Shown one piece after another: positions 24,907 through 33,384 of a stretch of DNA of 64,000 nt (position 1 is the first letter of the stretch; each line of letters begins with the position of its first letter). This DNA is from Sphingobium sp. SYK-6 (lineage in GTDB: Bacteria > Pseudomonadota > Alphaproteobacteria > Sphingomonadales > Sphingomonadaceae), in NCBI RefSeq assembly GCF_000283515.1, contig NC_015976.1:4061501-4125500 (forward strand). Reading direction: 5' to 3'. A model generated the notes under the pieces. It did no database searches and was not told the origin of the DNA. It saw only the letters and a program-made list of their open reading frames with translations. The translations under genes and the position numbers were made by a program.

Positions 24907-25527
24907 GAATGTGACTCCGAGCTGAGAGACTGGCGCACCACGCAAATACGCATGAGCGACTATTGCAGGGCGGTCTGAATGGGTATCCCCGCGCTTCTGA
25001 TGCAGCAAGCGCATCATTTTCTGTCCGGCCACGCCGCCGCAGCCTTACAGGGTCGGCAAGCGACGCGTGACATGCCGCCGGGTAGCTTCGGCCGCGTCGG
25101 GACATCCGAACAGGGTCGCTGCTTGCCTCGTGCCGTCACAGCTTCCGGCAGCGCCGCGCTTCTACCAGCGGGGGTTTCAGCGCAGCGCTACTGAGGAACA
25201 GCAGCAGGATGAGAGCCGCGCCGATCGTCGGCAACAGCATTGTCCTGGGCGAAGGGCGGGCGATCTCGGCGCGTGTGACATCGTCGGCCCTCCAGCCGCC
25301 CCGGTCGATCGCGTGCAGCATGGCTGATTCTTCATACGAAAATTACATATCGGACCTGCCCGTCTCCGATATCCAGGAGAGTCGGAAGGCTGTTCGAGCG
25401 CCTTAGGGCGGAGTGCAGCCAGCGACCCGGACGGGCGTCAGGAGCGTTCCGCTATCGAGGTGCGAGATCCACCACTGGATAGAAGGGAGGTGCGCGGACT
25501 TGGTCCCGGGCTGATCGCCCTTCGCCC
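24907..25527. other. Intergenic stretch without a convincing gene
   Basis: About 620 bp between the Tiki-like gene and the MFS gene. Open frames here are short and conflict with each other. The only candidate is a 61-codon minus-strand frame at 25136-25321, listed separately. No repeats, tRNA or clear terminator were found. The stretch has lower GC than the flanking core, as the Tiki-like gene does. Confidence 0.5.
25136..25321 (-). CDS. Possible small membrane protein
   Basis: 61 codons. From the internal Met the frame reads MLLPTIGAALILLLFLSSA, a plausible single membrane helix, followed by a basic end (VEARRCRKL). No strong ribosome site and no recognised family. It may be a chance frame. 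Confidence 0.25.
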   Translation of the reverse strand: MLHAIDRGGWRADDVTRAEIARPSPRTMLLPTIGAALILLLFLSSAALKPPLVEARRCRKL

Positions 25528-26868
25528 CTAGATGATGTCATCCTTGAGCGTGCGCGATGCTTTCCAGTAGTGGAAGGCGGCCCAGAAGGCGAAGCAGGCG
25601 CAGATCACCATGGCGTAGCGGATGCCGAGCGTGCCGGCCGCCGCGCACTCGACCGCGGTCTGGGCCGTGCTGCCGTGGCATTGCGCGGCGTAATCGCCCG
25701 CGAACATCCGTGCCGCGAACGTATCGCTGAGGAAGCCGACGAAGAGCGGGCCGATGCCCATGCCGACGAGGTTCTGGAAGAAGATGATGATGGCGGAGGC
25801 CGTGCCGCGCATGCGCGGCTCGACCATGTTCTGTACCGCGCCGAAGGTGGGGGCGTAGAATGTGAAGGCCAGTGTCGCGCCAATGACGACGAGCGGCATG
25901 GCGGTCTGCCAGTTGGGCATGGAGAGGCCGATCATGTAGAGCGGCGCGGCGCATGCGAGGCAGATGGCCGGCAGCCAGGCATACCAGCGCTCGTCCCGCT
26001 TGCCCGCCCAATCCGCGCCCATGCCGCCGAGGAGCGTGCCGGTCCCGTTGGAGACGGCCGTGACGATCCCGAAGAGAAGGCCGGCCTGAGTCATGCTCAT
26101 CTCGTAGGCCCGGCCAAAATACATCGGCAGGAACAGCAGGATGCCGAAATTCACGAAACTGGTGAGGCCGCACGCCATGCCCAGATGCAGGAATGTGCGC
26201 TTGGCCCGCAGGATGCGCAGCATCGCCATGAAGCGGGGCGCTTCACGCGCCATGCTGGCGGGATCGTCGAACCGGCCGCGGACCGGCTCCTTGACCGTCA
26301 GGATGAGCAGGGCGAGCAGCATACCCGGCGCGCCCACCATGAGGAAGGTGTTTCGCCAGCCGAATGTCTCGCCAAGCCACCCGCCGCCGAAGCCGCCGAT
26401 GAGCGAGCCGAAGGAAGCGCCGAGCGCCACCACCGCCAGCGCCGTGGCCCTTTTGTTGCGCGGAAAGCGATCCGACACCATCGAGACGGTGCAGGGGCTG
26501 GCCGCCGACTCGCCGATGCCGACGCCGAGACGGAGCAGCAGCAGCTGCCAGTAATTGGCGGCATAAGCGCTCAGCATGGTCGTCAGCGACCAGATGGTGG
26601 TCGCGATGGCGAGCAGCGGGACACGCTTGCGCCGATCCGCCAGCCGGGCAACCGGGATCCCGGCCGTCGTGTAAAGTAACGCAAAGGCAAGCCCGGTGAG
26701 CAGCCCGAACTGCGCATCGCTGATGCCCAGATCGGCCTTGATGGCCGGCCCGAGCGCGGCCACGATCACGCGATCGATGAAGCAGGACAGAGCCACCAGC
26801 AGCAGGATGAACATCATCCAGTAGGGGTAAGGCTCCGGCTCCGCCCCAGCTGTTTCATCAACCTTCAT
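25528..26868 (-). CDS. MFS transporter (spinster-like subgroup)
   Basis: 446 aa from the ATG at 26868 with GGAGGGGAGAG upstream. Twelve predicted helices. The MFS A-motif is seen after helix 2 as GIPVARLADRRKRVP, and the early segment FILLLVALSCFIDRVIVAALGPAIKADLGISDAQFGLLTGLAFALLYT is typical of the spinster-like proteins common in sphingomonad catabolic clusters. It would move an organic acid or aromatic compound across the inner membrane. It follows the small NTF2-like gene on the same strand (54 bp gap) and is divergent from the TonB receptor, so the pair likely gives uptake across both membranes. Confidence 0.87.
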   Translation of the reverse strand: MKVDETAGAEPEPYPYWMMFILLLVALSCFIDRVIVAALGPAIKADLGISDAQFGLLTGLAFALLYTTAGIPVARLADRRKRVPLLAIATTIWSLTTMLSAYAANYWQLLLLRLGVGIGESAASPCTVSMVSDRFPRNKRATALAVVALGASFGSLIGGFGGGWLGETFGWRNTFLMVGAPGMLLALLILTVKEPVRGRFDDPASMAREAPRFMAMLRILRAKRTFLHLGMACGLTSFVNFGILLFLPMYFGRAYEMSMTQAGLLFGIVTAVSNGTGTLLGGMGADWAGKRDERWYAWLPAICLACAAPLYMIGLSMPNWQTAMPLVVIGATLAFTFYAPTFGAVQNMVEPRMRGTASAIIIFFQNLVGMGIGPLFVGFLSDTFAARMFAGDYAAQCHGSTAQTAVECAAAGTLGIRYAMVICACFAFWAAFHYWKASRTLKDDII

Positions 26869-26922
26869 CGACTCTCCCCTCCCGGACAATTCTGTGCGCC
26901 CTTGATTGAGCGATGGTCTGTT

Positions 26923-27435
26923 TCAGTCCTTCGTGCCGGGCATTCCCGGTCCGCGATCGACCAGCGCGGTCCCGGCACCCAGTGCCGTGTCCGTCCACAT
27001 GCGGACGTCCAGATCGGCGATTCGCCAGCTCTTCCCGGCGGACCGAAACAGCGCATGCCATGTGCCCATGCGCCAGGATGCGCCGCGCGGCCAGTACTGC
27101 CGGTGGAATTCATGGCGGAAAATCATGCAGTAGGCCGCCACCCGGATGTCTTCTCCCTCACGGCTGAGGCAGGTGGCATTGAACTGGTGCTGGTGGCCAT
27201 AGGTCTGCGTGGCCCGCTGGCCCATGCTGCCGCCGATGAAGGCCTTGATGCCTTCATGGCCTTCGAAGACGCCCGGGCTGCCGTCCCGCAAGGGGTGACG
27301 CAGGATGCCGTCTTCGGTGAAGCAATCGAGATAAGCCGCCAGATCGCCCGAATCGATCGCCCAGGAATAGCGGGCCATGCGATCGGCGATCATGAGCCGG
27401 TCGCGCACCGGGATGTCGTCGAAATCCTCGATCAT
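26923..27435 (-). CDS. NTF2-like (SnoaL-type) protein, 170 aa
   Basis: 170 aa from the ATG at 27435. Cone-shaped NTF2/SnoaL_4 fold: N-terminal helix VRDRLMIADRMARYSWAIDSGDLAAYLDCFTEDGILRH, then FEGHEGIKAFIGG, and the closing strands GTWHALFRSAGKSWRIADLDVRMW. Proteins of this fold act as small lyases, isomerases or as beta subunits of ring-hydroxylating oxygenases; no oxygenase alpha subunit is nearby, so a free-standing role is likelier. It is the first gene of a minus-strand unit with the MFS transporter. A second NTF2-like gene lies on the other side of the TonB receptor. Confidence 0.78.
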   Translation of the reverse strand: MIEDFDDIPVRDRLMIADRMARYSWAIDSGDLAAYLDCFTEDGILRHPLRDGSPGVFEGHEGIKAFIGGSMGQRATQTYGHQHQFNATCLSREGEDIRVAAYCMIFRHEFHRQYWPRGASWRMGTWHALFRSAGKSWRIADLDVRMWTDTALGAGTALVDRGPGMPGTKD

Positions 27436-27576
27436 AGCGCGCTTCCCGCGTCGCCAGCCAATATCCGCGTCGTTTTCATCGCGCTCAACACGTCCTCTCC
27501 TCCGATATCCTCGCCGGGTCCTCCGCTTCGTCGCGTGGCCCCTGCATGGGCAACGTTGAAGCAGAACGCGCGATGT

Positions 27577-27594
27577 ATGTAAAGTTTGCATTAT
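27577..27594. promoter_or_regulatory. Palindromic site, type A (ATGTAA-N3-TTGCATTAT)
   Basis: First of two ATGTA-N5-TRCAT sites between the divergent NTF2-like/MFS unit and the TonB receptor. The same 18-bp pattern recurs at 31753-31770 in front of the flavoprotein gene. Confidence 0.6.
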
Positions 27595-27618
27595 CACTTG
27601 CGCATTCTCGCGACATTG

Positions 27619-27642
27619 ATGTATCGGATACATAAATCCGGC
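27619..27642. promoter_or_regulatory. Palindromic site, type B (ATGTATC-N3-TACAT-WW-ATCCGGC)
   Basis: ATGTATC-G-GATACAT is a perfect odd palindrome. Its start lies exactly 42 bp from the type A site. The same motif, including the ATCCGGC extension, recurs at 31711-31734. Confidence 0.65.
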
Positions 27643-27705
27643 GAGGTCAACTCTCCGGGCGCCCTGTCTTGGACGGGGCGGGCACATCATAGGAGAGGAG
27701 AGAAA

Positions 27706-30042
27706 ATGATCTGTCGGTCTTATCCGAAACGCCGCGCCATCCGGGGTGCCTCTTTGCTCGTGCTGAGTGCGCTCGCCACGGCAGCACATGGCCAGCAGGC
27801 TGAAACGCCAGCGCCGCAGGACGACAGCAATGCCGACATCGTGGTGACGGCGCAGTTCCGGTCCACCAACCTGCAGGACACGCCGCTGGCGATCACCGCG
27901 CTTACTGGCGAGCAGCTTGCCGATCGCAGCTTCAACAACATTGCCGACGTCGGCAGGGCCGCGCCGAGCGTTACCTTGCGCCTCGCCAGTTCGGGCTATG
28001 GCAAGTCCACCCAGGCCTATATCCGCGGCATCGGCCAGACCGATTTCAACTTCGCGCTCGAGCCGGCCGTGGGCTTCTATGTGGATGACGTCTACCACGC
28101 GTCGCTGTTCGGCACGTCCTTCGACCTGCTCGACCTCGAACGGATCGAGATTCTTCGCGGACCGCAGGGCACGTTGTTCGGGAAGAACTCGATCGGCGGC
28201 GCCGTCCGCCTGATTTCGCAGAAGCCCCGGGACCGCTTCGAAGCGTCCATCGAAGGCACTTACGGCAGTTACGACCGGATCGATCTTCGCGGCATGGTGA
28301 ACATCCCGCTGGTTGCGGAGCAACTGGCCCTGCGCCTCTCCTTCGCATCCAAGGAACGCGATGGTTATGTCGACCGGGTCGACTTCGCCTGCGCCTATCC
28401 GGAGCTCGCGGGCAATCTCACCCCCACGGTCTCGCAGCATGGCAACAGCTGCAAGCTCGGCACGCTGGGCGGCGAGAGCGTTCGCGCGGGCCGGGCGGCC
28501 CTGCGCTGGACGCCATCATCGGACATCGAGGTCAATCTGGCGGCAGAGATCATCCGCGACAATTCGGAAGGCGCGGCGGACTCGCTCATCTACATCAATA
28601 CCGCTGCGACCGCGCTGGTGAATCACAACAATAATCGGCTGATTCCCGCTTATGGCATCCCCTATGACGGGCGCTTCATCGTCGATCCCTATGTGTCCTT
28701 CGCGTCCTATGACAGCAAGTTCCTGGGGCGCGAAGTGCCGGCCGTGAACACGGTCCATTCCGAGAGCTATTCCGGCGACATCGCCTGGAACATCACCGAG
28801 AATGTCCAGTTCAAGTCGATTACCGCTTATCAGAAGTTCAATGGCCGCTTCACGCAGAATGCCAACAACGCGCCGCTGCCTGTCGCCCTGACCGACAATA
28901 TCGCCGGCTTCGAGCAGTTTACGCAGGAATTCCGGGTCGTGGGCACGTCCTTCAATGACATGCTCGACTGGGCCGCCGGCGTGTTCTATTTCGAGGGCGA
29001 CAGCAGCCTGGGCGGCGGCGCCTATCTGGCCGCCTCGAACATCGGGTTCGATCAGAACGACAGCACCCATGCGAAGAACCGCTCTGCCTTCGCGCATGGC
29101 ACGCTGCACCTGACCGAGCAGTTCTCGCTCACCGCCGGCCTGCGCTACACCAAGGAATCCAAGTCCTATCGCTTCGACCGGGTGAACGTTCCGGCGGGCA
29201 CGCCCTTCTTCGCCGGCGGCGCCTTCACGTCGCCCGAAGCCGAGATGGACCGGGTGGATTATAAGATCGGCCTCGATTACCAGCTTACCGACCGGGTGAT
29301 GGTCTATGGCCAGTTCTCGACCGGCTTCAAGGGCGGCGGCATCAATCCGCGCCCCTTCACGCCGGCGGCCGCCGTGCCCTTTGGCCCCGAGACGCTGAAC
29401 GCCTATGAAATCGGCCTCAAGAGCGACCTGTTCGACCGGCTGGTGCGGCTCAACCTGGCAGCCTATCACAGCGATTATTCGAACCTGCAGCTGAGTGCGA
29501 ACGGCTTCGACAATAATGGCGCGCCGAGCATCGTCATCGCCAATGCCGGCAGTGCCCGCATCAACGGCGTGGAAGCCGAGATGGAAATCCGCCCGGCCCG
29601 CGGGCTCCAGATCGACATGTCGGCCAGCTATACCGACTTCAAGATCAAGGATCTGGGGGCGGCGGCCGGCGTATCGGGCGGACCGACGCTGGACAGCAAG
29701 GCGCCGGGCGTCCCGGAATGGAAGTATAATGCCGGCATCCAGTATCGCGCCGAACTGGGCAATGGCGGAAGCCTGACGCCGCGCTTCGACGTCTATTACC
29801 AGTCCCGGCTGTTCAACGAGTGGACCAACAATCCGCGCGCAGCGGAAGATGGCTATGCGCTCGCCAATGCCCGCCTGACCTACAATGCGCCGGACGAGGA
29901 ATGGTATGCGGCGCTCTCGGTGACCAACCTCTTCGACCAGTTCTATTATGTGAACCGGTTCATCCAGTCGGGCACCTACATCTTCACCGGCCAGCCCAGC
30001 AGGCCGCGCGAATGGGCGGTGACGGTCGGCCGCCGCTTCTGA
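27706..30042 (+). CDS. TonB-dependent receptor of the aromatic-catabolism cluster
   Basis: 778 aa from the ATG at 27706 (AGGAGAGGAG upstream). Signal peptide 1-30 (ends AAHGQ), TonB box NADIVVTAQ (about 42-50), plug domain (TPLAITALTGEQLADRSF... RIEILRGPQGTLFGKNSIGGAVRLIS), then a 22-strand barrel closing with PREWAVTVGRRF. The terminal aromatic residue is the usual BAM signal. Sphingomonads use such receptors for outer-membrane uptake of aromatic and other carbon sources; the position beside the MFS transporter and oxidation genes suggests this role here. A hairpin terminator follows. Confidence 0.92.
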   Translation: MICRSYPKRRAIRGASLLVLSALATAAHGQQAETPAPQDDSNADIVVTAQFRSTNLQDTPLAITALTGEQLADRSFNNIADVGRAAPSVTLRLASSGYGKSTQAYIRGIGQTDFNFALEPAVGFYVDDVYHASLFGTSFDLLDLERIEILRGPQGTLFGKNSIGGAVRLISQKPRDRFEASIEGTYGSYDRIDLRGMVNIPLVAEQLALRLSFASKERDGYVDRVDFACAYPELAGNLTPTVSQHGNSCKLGTLGGESVRAGRAALRWTPSSDIEVNLAAEIIRDNSEGAADSLIYINTAATALVNHNNNRLIPAYGIPYDGRFIVDPYVSFASYDSKFLGREVPAVNTVHSESYSGDIAWNITENVQFKSITAYQKFNGRFTQNANNAPLPVALTDNIAGFEQFTQEFRVVGTSFNDMLDWAAGVFYFEGDSSLGGGAYLAASNIGFDQNDSTHAKNRSAFAHGTLHLTEQFSLTAGLRYTKESKSYRFDRVNVPAGTPFFAGGAFTSPEAEMDRVDYKIGLDYQLTDRVMVYGQFSTGFKGGGINPRPFTPAAAVPFGPETLNAYEIGLKSDLFDRLVRLNLAAYHSDYSNLQLSANGFDNNGAPSIVIANAGSARINGVEAEMEIRPARGLQIDMSASYTDFKIKDLGAAAGVSGGPTLDSKAPGVPEWKYNAGIQYRAELGNGGSLTPRFDVYYQSRLFNEWTNNPRAAEDGYALANARLTYNAPDEEWYAALSVTNLFDQFYYVNRFIQSGTYIFTGQPSRPREWAVTVGRRF

Positions 30043-30050
30043 TCTTCGCG

Positions 30051-30091
30051 CCGAGGGGATGCCATCGGGCAATCCCCTCGGCGGTTTCTTT
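30051..30091 (+). terminator. Rho-independent terminator after the TonB receptor gene
   Basis: Ten-bp perfect stem CCGAGGGGAT / ATCCCCTCGG followed by a T-rich stretch (GGTTTCTTT). It lies 9 bp past the stop, so the following NTF2-like and SDR genes need read-through or their own promoter. Confidence 0.8.
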
Positions 30092-30131
30092 GGGGCAATG
30101 ACAGCCGCTGCGCTGCCAAGGTCAGGGAGGC

Positions 30132-30863
30132 ATGGAATTGGCAGAGGAACTCTCGCTGGCCGGACTGGCCGAGGAAGTCGCCCGGCTGCAGCATCGGCTG
30201 GGCGTGATGGAAGACATCCAGGCCGTACGGACGCTCCAGTTCAAATATGGCTACTATATGGACAAGGGCCTCTATGACGAGGTCGTGGATCTGTTCGCGC
30301 AGGACGGGCAGTTGCACTTCATGGGCGGCATTTTCCGGGGCAAGGCCGGGCTGAGGCGCCTCTACTGCGATCGCCTGCGCAGCAATTTCACCGATGGAAA
30401 CAATGGGCCGGTCTACGGCCTGCTTGCCGAGCATCTGCAATTGCAGGACATTGTCGACATCGCGCCGGATCGGCAAAGCGCCCGGGGCCGCTTCCGCGCC
30501 TTCATGCAGGGCGGCAGCCATGTGACGAAAGAGAAGATCAATCCGCGCCTGCCGCTGCAATGGTGGGAAGCCGGTGTCTATGAGAACAGCTATGTGAAGG
30601 AAGACGGCGTCTGGAAGATCGCCGTGCTCGATTATCACATGTTCTGGCAGGCGGATTATGAAACGGGCTGGGCGCACAGCAAGCCCTATGCCGGCCATTT
30701 CTTCCAGAAAGTGTTTCCGGACGACCCGGGCGGGCCCGATGAACTCACTGACCGGGAGCCGAATTTCTGGCCGGAAACGCCGATCGTCGACTTTCATTAT
30801 CCGCATCCGGTCAGCGGAGAGACCTGGTCGGGAGATCGGCCCGACGGACGGCGGCCGCGCTGA
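30132..30863 (+). CDS. NTF2-like (SnoaL-type) protein, 243 aa
   Basis: 243 aa with a ribosome site (AGGGAGG) 2-8 bases upstream. NTF2/SnoaL_4 fold preceded by a short coiled helix (LAEEVARLQHRLGVMEDIQAVRTLQFKYGYYMDKGLYDEVVDLFAQDG). The middle has the EHLQLQDIVDIAPDRQSARGRFRAF strand and the C-terminal part has WWEAGVYENSYVKEDGVWKIAVLDYHMFWQ, then an added Pro/Trp-rich tail (HSKPYAG..., EPNFWPETPIVDFHYPHP). Cofactor-free NTF2-fold lyases act on lignin-derived dimers in sphingomonads (for example LdpA), so a lyase or dehydratase role is possible; that is inference. The SDR gene follows 38 bp later. Confidence 0.78.
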   Translation: MELAEELSLAGLAEEVARLQHRLGVMEDIQAVRTLQFKYGYYMDKGLYDEVVDLFAQDGQLHFMGGIFRGKAGLRRLYCDRLRSNFTDGNNGPVYGLLAEHLQLQDIVDIAPDRQSARGRFRAFMQGGSHVTKEKINPRLPLQWWEAGVYENSYVKEDGVWKIAVLDYHMFWQADYETGWAHSKPYAGHFFQKVFPDDPGGPDELTDREPNFWPETPIVDFHYPHPVSGETWSGDRPDGRRPR

Positions 30864-30901
30864 GCGCGCGTACCGCCGGAGCATAGACAAGGAGACGGAC
30901 G

Positions 30902-31699
30902 ATGCCAGCGCTTGCCGGTGAAATTGCGATCGTGACAGGCGCGGGGCGGGGTTTCGGCCGCGCCATCGCGGAACGACTGGCGAGCGAAGGCGCGGCCGTC
31001 GCGTTGATCGCGCGCAACAAGGCACAGCTTGACGAAGCCGTTGCCGGCATTCGACAGGCCGGCGGCGAGGCCATCGCGCTTTGTGCGGACGTGACCGATC
31101 CGGCGGATGTCGACCGGGCGGTGTCACAGGTCGAAGCAGAGCTCGGCGCCCCGACGATCCTCATCAACAACGCGGGCGTGCCCGGCCCTATCGGCCCCAT
31201 CTGGGAGCTGGACATGGATGCCTGGTGGGCGGCTCAGCAGGTCCATATCCGCGCGCCCATGCTGTTCCTGCGGCGCCTCCTGCCGAGCATGGTCGAGCGC
31301 GACCGGGGCCGGATCGTCATTGTCTCGGCGATCGCCGCGCGGAAGGTGGCGCCCTATCTCAGTGCCTATTGCACGGGAAAGATTGCGCAGAACCGGATCG
31401 TGGAGGAAGCCGCGGCCGAGCTTGCGGATACAGGCGTGAAGATTTTCGCGATCGACCCGGGCTTTGTCTTCACCTCGCTCGCCCGCGACACCATGAACGC
31501 CCCCGCGGCGCAGAAGTGGCTCCCCGGCATGGTCGCTCGCCTCAAGGAAGTGTCCGACGGCTCCGAGACGGCCGCCGGGCTGGCGCGCTGCGCGCAGCGC
31601 TGTCTCGATCTGGTCTCCGGCCGCTATGATTCGCTGTCCGGTCGCTATCTGGAAATCCCCGATGATCTCGATGCGATTGTTGCATCCCTCCCCGCGTAG
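30902..31699 (+). CDS. Short-chain dehydrogenase/reductase
   Basis: 265 aa. Classical SDR: TGAGRGFGRA (12-21, Rossmann dinucleotide site), NNAGVPG (about 89), catalytic Ser in IVIVSAIAA and Y-x-x-x-K in AYCTGKIA (about 155-159). Asp/Arg pattern at the end of beta-2 (LIARNKAQ) suggests NADP(H) is possible, but this cannot be settled by eye. In context it could oxidise an alcohol made by the flavocytochrome or its product. It ends 12 bp before the second operator region. Confidence 0.86.
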   Translation: MPALAGEIAIVTGAGRGFGRAIAERLASEGAAVALIARNKAQLDEAVAGIRQAGGEAIALCADVTDPADVDRAVSQVEAELGAPTILINNAGVPGPIGPIWELDMDAWWAAQQVHIRAPMLFLRRLLPSMVERDRGRIVIVSAIAARKVAPYLSAYCTGKIAQNRIVEEAAAELADTGVKIFAIDPGFVFTSLARDTMNAPAAQKWLPGMVARLKEVSDGSETAAGLARCAQRCLDLVSGRYDSLSGRYLEIPDDLDAIVASLPA

Positions 31700-31710
31700 A
31701 AACCTCGATA

Positions 31711-31734
31711 ATGTATCTTTTACATTTATCCGGC
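31711..31734. promoter_or_regulatory. Palindromic site, type B, second copy
   Basis: ATGTATC-TTT-TACAT-TT-ATCCGGC, matching 27619-27642 at every position outside the N3 and WW spacers. Confidence 0.65.
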
Positions 31735-31752
31735 CGGTAATCGCTGTTTGCT

Positions 31753-31770
31753 ATGTAATCCTTGCATTAT
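31753..31770. promoter_or_regulatory. Palindromic site, type A, second copy
   Basis: ATGTAA-TCC-TTGCATTAT, matching 27577-27594 outside the N3. Its start is 42 bp from the type B copy. The right edge merges into TATAAA (31768-31773), a possible -10 box, 40 bp before the flavoprotein start, so binding here would block or position polymerase. Confidence 0.6.
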
Positions 31771-31812
31771 AAACAGCCTGCCGATATGCAGGGGCATAGC
31801 AGGGAGAGAGTG

Positions 31813-33384
31813 ATGTCCGAGCTGTTTCCGCCCAATCTAGATGCCCCCCGTTTTTCCCGCGCCCTGAAAGCCTTTGCGGGCGTCGTCGGATCGCAATGGG
31901 TCCTTTCAAGCGAGGAAGACCGCGCCAGCTATGTCGATCCCTATGCGCTTGGCGACGGGTTGAACCATGCGGCGTCTGCCGCGATCGCGCCGGCCAGCGC
32001 CGAGGAAGTGCAGGCGCTGGTTCGTCTCGCCAATGAGCACAAGGTCCCGCTATGGCCGACGGCACGCGGCAAGAATCTCGGCTATGGCTGGGCCGCGCCG
32101 GCGATGCCGGGCACGGTCGTGCTCGATCTTGGCCGGATGGACCGCATCCTCGATGTCGACGTGAAGTTCGGCCATTGCCTCGTCGAGCCGGGCGTGGGCT
32201 TCTACGATCTCTACAACTTCCTGCGTGAGAACGACATTCCTCTCTGGATGTCGTTGCCGGGCAATGCCTGGGGCAGCGTGATGGGCAATGCCCTGGAGCG
32301 CGGCCTGGGCTACACGCCCTATGGCGATCACGCCGCCAAGATCTGCGGCATGGAGGTCGTGACGCCAACCGGCGATCTGATGCGCACCGGCATGGGCGCG
32401 ATGGCCGGCAGCAAGACCTGGCAGTCCTATCAGCATGGCTTCGGCCCCTCCTGGGATCAGGCCTTCGTCCAGTCCAATTTCGGCGTCGTCACGAAAATGG
32501 GCCTGTGGCTGATGCCCGAGCCGGAAATGACGCTGCGCGCGAAGATCGAGTTGCCGCAGGCCGACGACATCGGATGGGCGATCGATGAACTGCACCAGCT
32601 CCGCCTCAACAATGTCGTCGATCACAATTTCGTGTTCGGCAACTATCTGCACGACGCGGCCGTGCTGTCCCAACGCAGCGAATGGTATGATGGCAAGGGT
32701 GCGCTTCCCGATGCCATCGCCGACAAGATGATGAAGCATTACGACATCGGCTGGTGGCGTTTCTCGCTCGGCATTTACGGGCATGAAGGCATTGTGCGCG
32801 CCAAGGAACAGCTCATTCGCAAGGCACTCGAGCCGCATCTGGGCAAGCCGATCGAGTTCGAGGAATGGCATCGGGGCGAGCCGCTCGACCGGGCTGCGGC
32901 GCGCGCGCCCAGCGCCACGGCCCTGCAGATCGTCAACTGGTGGGGCGGCCGGGGCGGTCATATGGGCTTCTCGCCCGTCATGCCGCCCGACGGCGCCCTC
33001 GCCCGCAAGACGTTCCGCGCGATGAAGGCGCGTTTCGAGGAGCACGGCCTCGATTATTACACCTCCTTCACCATGGGGCATCGCCACATCAACAATGTGA
33101 ACATCCTGCTCTATGATCGGGACGACGCTGATATGGTGTCGCGCGCCCGCAAGCTGTTCCATACCCTCATCGGCGATGCCAAGGCGGCCGGCTTCGGCGA
33201 ATATCGCACGCATCTCGACTTCATGGACCCGGTTTCGAAAAGCTTCGATTTCAATGGCGGCGCGCTGGGCCGCTTCAACGAGACCGTGAAGAACGCCATC
33301 GATCCCAATGGCATCATCGCGCCGGGCAAGAACGGCATCTGGCCGGCCCCCTACAAGACGATCGGCACGGGAGACCCGGCATGA
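31813..33384 (+). CDS. VAO/PCMH-type flavoprotein (4-alkylphenol/4-cresol methylhydroxylase-like)
   Basis: 523 aa from the ATG at 31813 (AGGGAGAG upstream). N-terminal FAD-binding domain of the vanillyl-alcohol oxidase family: WPTARGKNLGYGWAAPAMPGTVVLDLGRMDRI (about 78-110) and LGYTPYGDHAAKICGMEVVTPTGDLMRTGMGAM. The C-terminal substrate domain ends with FNETVKNAIDPNGIIAPGKNGIWP. It oxidises a para-alkyl phenol at the benzylic carbon via a quinone methide. A c-type cytochrome gene overlaps the stop by 4 bp, the arrangement of p-cresol methylhydroxylase and eugenol hydroxylase, so electrons probably go to the cytochrome rather than oxygen. No signal peptide is visible; the substrate is uncertain. 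Confidence 0.87.
   Translation: MSELFPPNLDAPRFSRALKAFAGVVGSQWVLSSEEDRASYVDPYALGDGLNHAASAAIAPASAEEVQALVRLANEHKVPLWPTARGKNLGYGWAAPAMPGTVVLDLGRMDRILDVDVKFGHCLVEPGVGFYDLYNFLRENDIPLWMSLPGNAWGSVMGNALERGLGYTPYGDHAAKICGMEVVTPTGDLMRTGMGAMAGSKTWQSYQHGFGPSWDQAFVQSNFGVVTKMGLWLMPEPEMTLRAKIELPQADDIGWAIDELHQLRLNNVVDHNFVFGNYLHDAAVLSQRSEWYDGKGALPDAIADKMMKHYDIGWWRFSLGIYGHEGIVRAKEQLIRKALEPHLGKPIEFEEWHRGEPLDRAAARAPSATALQIVNWWGGRGGHMGFSPVMPPDGALARKTFRAMKARFEEHGLDYYTSFTMGHRHINNVNILLYDRDDADMVSRARKLFHTLIGDAKAAGFGEYRTHLDFMDPVSKSFDFNGGALGRFNETVKNAIDPNGIIAPGKNGIWPAPYKTIGTGDPA

Noticed and set aside
25333..25350. A TACAT with upstream ATACG near 25340 that recalls the cluster operator
   Set aside because: The left half is ATACG, not ATGTA, and the site lies far from a gene start; it does not fit the ATGTA-N5-TRCAT pattern.
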